This document shows, in pieces, positions 62,701 through 64,000 of a DNA stretch of 64,000 bases. Origin of the DNA: Chloroflexota bacterium (GTDB lineage Bacteria > Chloroflexota > Chloroflexia > Chloroflexales > Herpetosiphonaceae). Both the position numbers and the translations under genes were made by a program. The DNA lies in contig JAIUOC010000005.1 of assembly GCA_020161265.1 (NCBI GenBank), positions 248,001 to 312,000 on the forward strand. Direction: 5' to 3'. The notes under the pieces were generated by a model. The model made no database searches. It was not told where the DNA came from and saw nothing but the letters and a program-made list of their open reading frames with translations. The number at the start of each line of letters is the position of its first letter. Position 1 is the stretch's first letter.

Positions 62701-63273
62701 TTTGAGTTCGGCCAAGCCGCGGCGAATACCATCGATTGCCGCTTTGACTTCGAGAATATCGACGCTGGTTTCAACCAAGAGCACATCAACCCCACCTTCC
62801 ACTAAGGCGATGGTTTGCTCTTTGAAGGTATCAGAGAGTGCATCCCAGGTAATATTTGAGAGGGTTGGGTCGTCGGATGAAGGTAAAAAGCCGGTTGGCC
62901 CCATCGAGCCAGCCACGAAACGTTTGCGACCATCTTTGGCTTGGTAGCGGTCGGCGACACTGCGGGCTAGTTGGGCAGCTTTGAAATTTTGCTCGTAAGT
63001 TTTATCAGCCAAGCCCCATTCATGCAAGCGAATGCGGGTTGATTGGAAGGTATTGGTTTCCAACACATCAACCCCAGCTTCCATAAACGAGCTATGAATT
63101 TGTTCGATGATATCGGGGCGCGTCAAGGCGAGATAATCGCGTGCGCCGAAGTACTGTTCGCCGCCAAAATCCTCAGGCTTGAGATCGTACAAATCCAAGC
63201 TAGTACCCATTGCGCCGTCGTAAATCAGAACACGTTTCGCCAATTCGGCGACGTAAGGTTTTATGCTGGTCAT
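59731..63273 (-). CDS. metH: Cobalamin-dependent methionine synthase
   Basis: An 1180-residue enzyme transferring methyl from methyltetrahydrofolate to homocysteine. Modules in order: homocysteine domain (about 10-330) with zinc Cys in LNCSTGPEH (near 233) and GGCCGTT (near 303); pterin domain (about 355-620) with GERVNSVGSRK; cobalamin cap and binding domain (about 640-890) with the B12 ligand His in DVHDIGKNL (near 750); and the SAM-binding reactivation domain (about 920-1170). All four are intact. ATG 63273 is chosen; the reading from 63309 lacks an RBS. Expression is controlled by the SAM-I riboswitch upstream. Confidence 0.96.
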   Translation of the reverse strand: MTSIKPYVAELAKRVLIYDGAMGTSLDLYDLKPEDFGGEQYFGARDYLALTRPDIIEQIHSSFMEAGVDVLETNTFQSTRIRLHEWGLADKTYEQNFKAAQLARSVADRYQAKDGRKRFVAGSMGPTGFLPSSDDPTLSNITWDALSDTFKEQTIALVEGGVDVLLVETSVDILEVKAAIDGIRRGLAELKRPDIAIQAQVFLDLSGRMLLGTDIQATMVTLEALADVDVIGLNCSTGPEHMRPAITYLAANSKLPISCIPNAGLPMEVNGETVFPLEPEGFAKSLTEFVKDLGVRVVGGCCGTTPAHLRALVDSIGNDCPPKPNQAPTVPQVSSAMRSLQLNQDPGPFIIGERVNSVGSRKVKKLLLKDDYDGVLQIAREQADSGSHALDVCVAMTERPDEKEQMQKLLKKLTMGVELPLVIDSTEHEVIDAALQIYPGRAIINSTSLEGGREQKFDKTMPLVARYGAAIIALTIDEEGMAHTAEAKVVIAKRMAEMGRQEYGVQNDAWLFDALTFPLTTGQAELRESAKETMEGIRRIKAEIPGAMTVLGVSNLSFGIQPHARSALNSVFLYHAVKAGLDAAIINPTHVMPFAEISAETRKVCEDVIFNSDEEALPRFIQYFEANTAVAGEAKVDPTATMNAEERIHWKILHRKKDGIEADIDESRAWREAGGQTQGEAAIDILNGVMLPAMKEVGDKFGAGELILPYVLQSAEVMKRAVAHLEQFLDRVEGTTKGKVVLATVYGDVHDIGKNLVYTILSNNGYTVYDLGKQVPVNTIIEKALEVGADAIGLSALLVSTSKQMPLCVQELHKRNLAFPVLVGGAAINRQYGQRILFPEPEVAYTGGVFYCKDAFEGLETMDKLSDPAVREEYLSVMEDAARESLKAPERGRTLLEKLGKNNPSGERSATRNDNPVPTPPFWGVQVAKKIRLDDVTPYLDLNTLWRLGWGIKNLKGAEYDRVVNDEFKPRLRRMIDDAKRNGWLQPQAVYGYFPAQAAGEELVVYDPKDRKTVLTRFAFPRQPSRERLCLADYFRSVESGEFDVVGLQIVTMGHVAAERVESLQKANDYSESFFSHGLSTTYAEALAEFTNKIISQGLGLSYQAKRYSWGYPACPDLEEHTKLFSVLPAKEIDVSLTSAFQLDPEQSTAAIVVHHPDAKYFSIGSVAERAESDVAEIAN

Positions 63274-63326
63274 GACGCATTCCCTTATTGGTATGGCCTG
63301 CGCTGCCAAAGCGCAAAACCAAGGTT

Positions 63327-63354
63327 AAAAAAAACTCCTCGCGCACTGGCGAGG
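63327..63354 (-). terminator. SAM-I riboswitch expression-platform terminator
   Basis: On the minus strand CCTCGC and GCGAGG (63349-63354 and 63337-63342) form the stem and an eight-base U tract (63334-63327) follows. It stands between the riboswitch and metH, as a ligand-controlled terminator should. Confidence 0.88.
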
Positions 63355-63375
63355 GCTTCAATCATTGAGTTGCCA

Positions 63376-63475
63376 CTCATCTATCAGCGCGATTGCTGCT
63401 GGAAGAAGCACCTTTCTCGGCGAGACGGTTGCTGGAGTGTCATCGGGCCAGATCCCTCGACTCCTCGTGATGAGG
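63376..63475 (-). promoter_or_regulatory. SAM-I (S-box) riboswitch upstream of metH
   Basis: Read on the minus strand it has the S-box sequence: P1 5' strand CCTCAT (63475-63470), CGAGGAG, the conserved GAGGGATCTGGCCCGATGA, CCAGCAACC, then AGGTGCTTCTTCCAGCAG and the P1 3' strand GATGAG (63381-63376). About 100 nucleotides, followed by a terminator. High SAM should switch metH off. Confidence 0.95.
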
Positions 63476-63490
63476 TATTCAATTATGGGC

Positions 63491-63518
63491 AGTATAGCAA
63501 ATCTTAGTTAAAAAGCAA
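63491..63518 (-). promoter_or_regulatory. Predicted promoter of the SAM riboswitch-metH transcript
   Basis: Minus strand TTGCTT (63518-63513), 16-base spacer, TATACT (63496-63491), ending about 15 bases before the riboswitch. Confidence 0.55.
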
Positions 63519-63589
63519 AAAACCACGAATAAAGTAGGGGTGATAGTACGCATGAGGATGTGGTTTGGTGGAGATAGGCGAGTGGTTAA

Positions 63590-63665
63590 TGGTGGGCCAT
63601 GAGGGATTCGAACCCCCAACCAAGCGGGTATGAGCCGCGTGCTCTAACCGTTGAGCTAATGGCCC
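63590..63665 (-). tRNA. tRNA with CAU anticodon (tRNA-Ile2 candidate, or elongator tRNA-Met)
   Basis: A 76-base tRNA with encoded CCA: acceptor GGGCCAT/ATGGCCC, D-stem GCTC/GAGC, anticodon loop CTCATAC (anticodon CAT), T-stem with TTCGAAT loop. The arrangement TTAGCTCA..GGTTAGAGCA and GCG.CTCATA..CGCTTGGT is close to bacterial tRNA-Ile2, in which TilS converts C34 to lysidine so that it reads AUA. The first anticodon-stem pair (C-T) is mismatched. An initiator is ruled out by the paired 1-72 position. Confidence 0.9.
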
Positions 63666-63795
63666 TTCTCACCGGAGTGTATAGTACCACACTTTTTAGA
63701 CAATGGTGCAGTATTTCAAGCACAAATTCAGAGGAACGCAGGGTTTTCGTCCTACGTTCCTCTCGATTGTAATGTGGTGGATTCTAAAGGCTCTA

Positions 63796-63835
63796 ACCAT
63801 TGAACTCTGAACCCCGAATCCTGAACCCTACTCCC
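63796..63835. repeat. Mosaic-type A' array fragment after the S9 peptidase gene
   Basis: CTCTGAACCCCGAATCCTGAACCCTACTCCC (outlined) is a degenerate inverted GGGATCA array just beyond the stop of the minus-strand gene. Confidence 0.5.
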
Positions 63836-64000
63836 TAGAGATGTTGGCTGAAAAAGTCGGTGATGCGGTTGTAGCAAGTCACTTTGTTGGCATACTTCAG
63901 CACATCGTGGCCTTCGTCGCTGAATAACAGATAATCGACATTTTTACCCAAGGCTTGCAATTCGTGCACCACTTCGCTCGATTCACGCTCAATCACCCGT
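63835..64000 (-). CDS. C-terminal end of an S9-family prolyl oligopeptidase-like protein (5' end outside window)
   Basis: The last 54 codons of a minus-strand gene with TAG at 63837-63835. RVIERESSEVV then LGKNVDYLLFSDEGHDVLKY and a final RITDFFSQHL match the end of S9 peptidases: the SDEGH segment contains the catalytic His. The rest, with Ser and Asp, lies beyond the window. Single-domain acylaminoacyl or dipeptidyl peptidase specificity cannot be told. Confidence 0.8.
   Translation of the reverse strand, partial: RVIERESSEVVHELQALGKNVDYLLFSDEGHDVLKYANKVTCYNRITDFFSQHL

Overview
The window looks like a 64 kb piece of chromosome from a filamentous Chloroflexota bacterium, most likely Herpetosiphon or a close relative. 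This is inferred from moderate GC with heavy use of TTG, CAA and GCC codons, Hanks-type Ser/Thr kinases with PASTA or Thr/Pro-rich tails, a Chloroflexota-style TPR/zinc-ribbon protein, secreted proteins with late Pro-hydrophobic C-termini, and many G-rich intergenic repeats. No database search was possible. I see no transposase, integrase, phage gene, CRISPR array or rRNA.

Layout. 1-7.3 kb: end of a secreted FN3-like protein, a GIDE-domain membrane protein, a GT-C-like membrane protein, an M48 peptidase, a thioesterase, a DUF1992/CDF transporter pair and two identical tRNA-Asp genes. 7.3-16.3 kb: a NarL-type two-component pair, an MHS-family transporter with a long leader, lipA, and ileS behind a T-box with an AUC specifier; the IleRS carries a GIHH active-site motif. 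16.5-31.7 kb: mostly minus-strand housekeeping and signalling genes (APH-fold protein, PAS-STAS protein, hydrolases, TetR, GT4, PLD, PASTA kinase, YprB-like nuclease, trpE, Rrf2, selA). 31.7-37.8 kb: a second Ser/Thr kinase divergent from an FHA-winged-helix regulator, a bacterial dynamin, and a lipoprotein GH13 amylase. 38.3-41.5 kb: a large secreted M14 carboxypeptidase.

41.9-52.6 kb is one coherent amino-sugar (chitooligosaccharide/GlcNAc) operon: ROK repressor, ROK sugar kinase, solute-binding lipoprotein, two ABC permeases, cytoplasmic GH20 hexosaminidase, GNAT acetyltransferase, NagA deacetylase and SIS-type deaminase. Imported oligosaccharide is trimmed, phosphorylated, deacetylated and isomerised to fructose-6-P. 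The transporter ATPase is not encoded here. 52.7-59.6 kb: an AT-rich possible orphan immunity gene, an orphan RHH-like gene, an aldo/keto reductase, a secreted protein, a secreted clan GH-A hydrolase, a pseudouridine synthase and a TSUP transporter. 59.7-64 kb: metH under a SAM-I riboswitch, a CAU-anticodon tRNA, and the C-terminal end of an S9 peptidase.

The most unusual feature is a family of intergenic mosaics (at least ten in 64 kb) bounded by inverted G-rich heptamer arrays (GGGGTCA/GGGATCA) with shared internal modules in a fixed order. They sit at gene ends, can fold as hairpins or terminators, form G-quadruplex motifs, and supply the stop codon of one gene.
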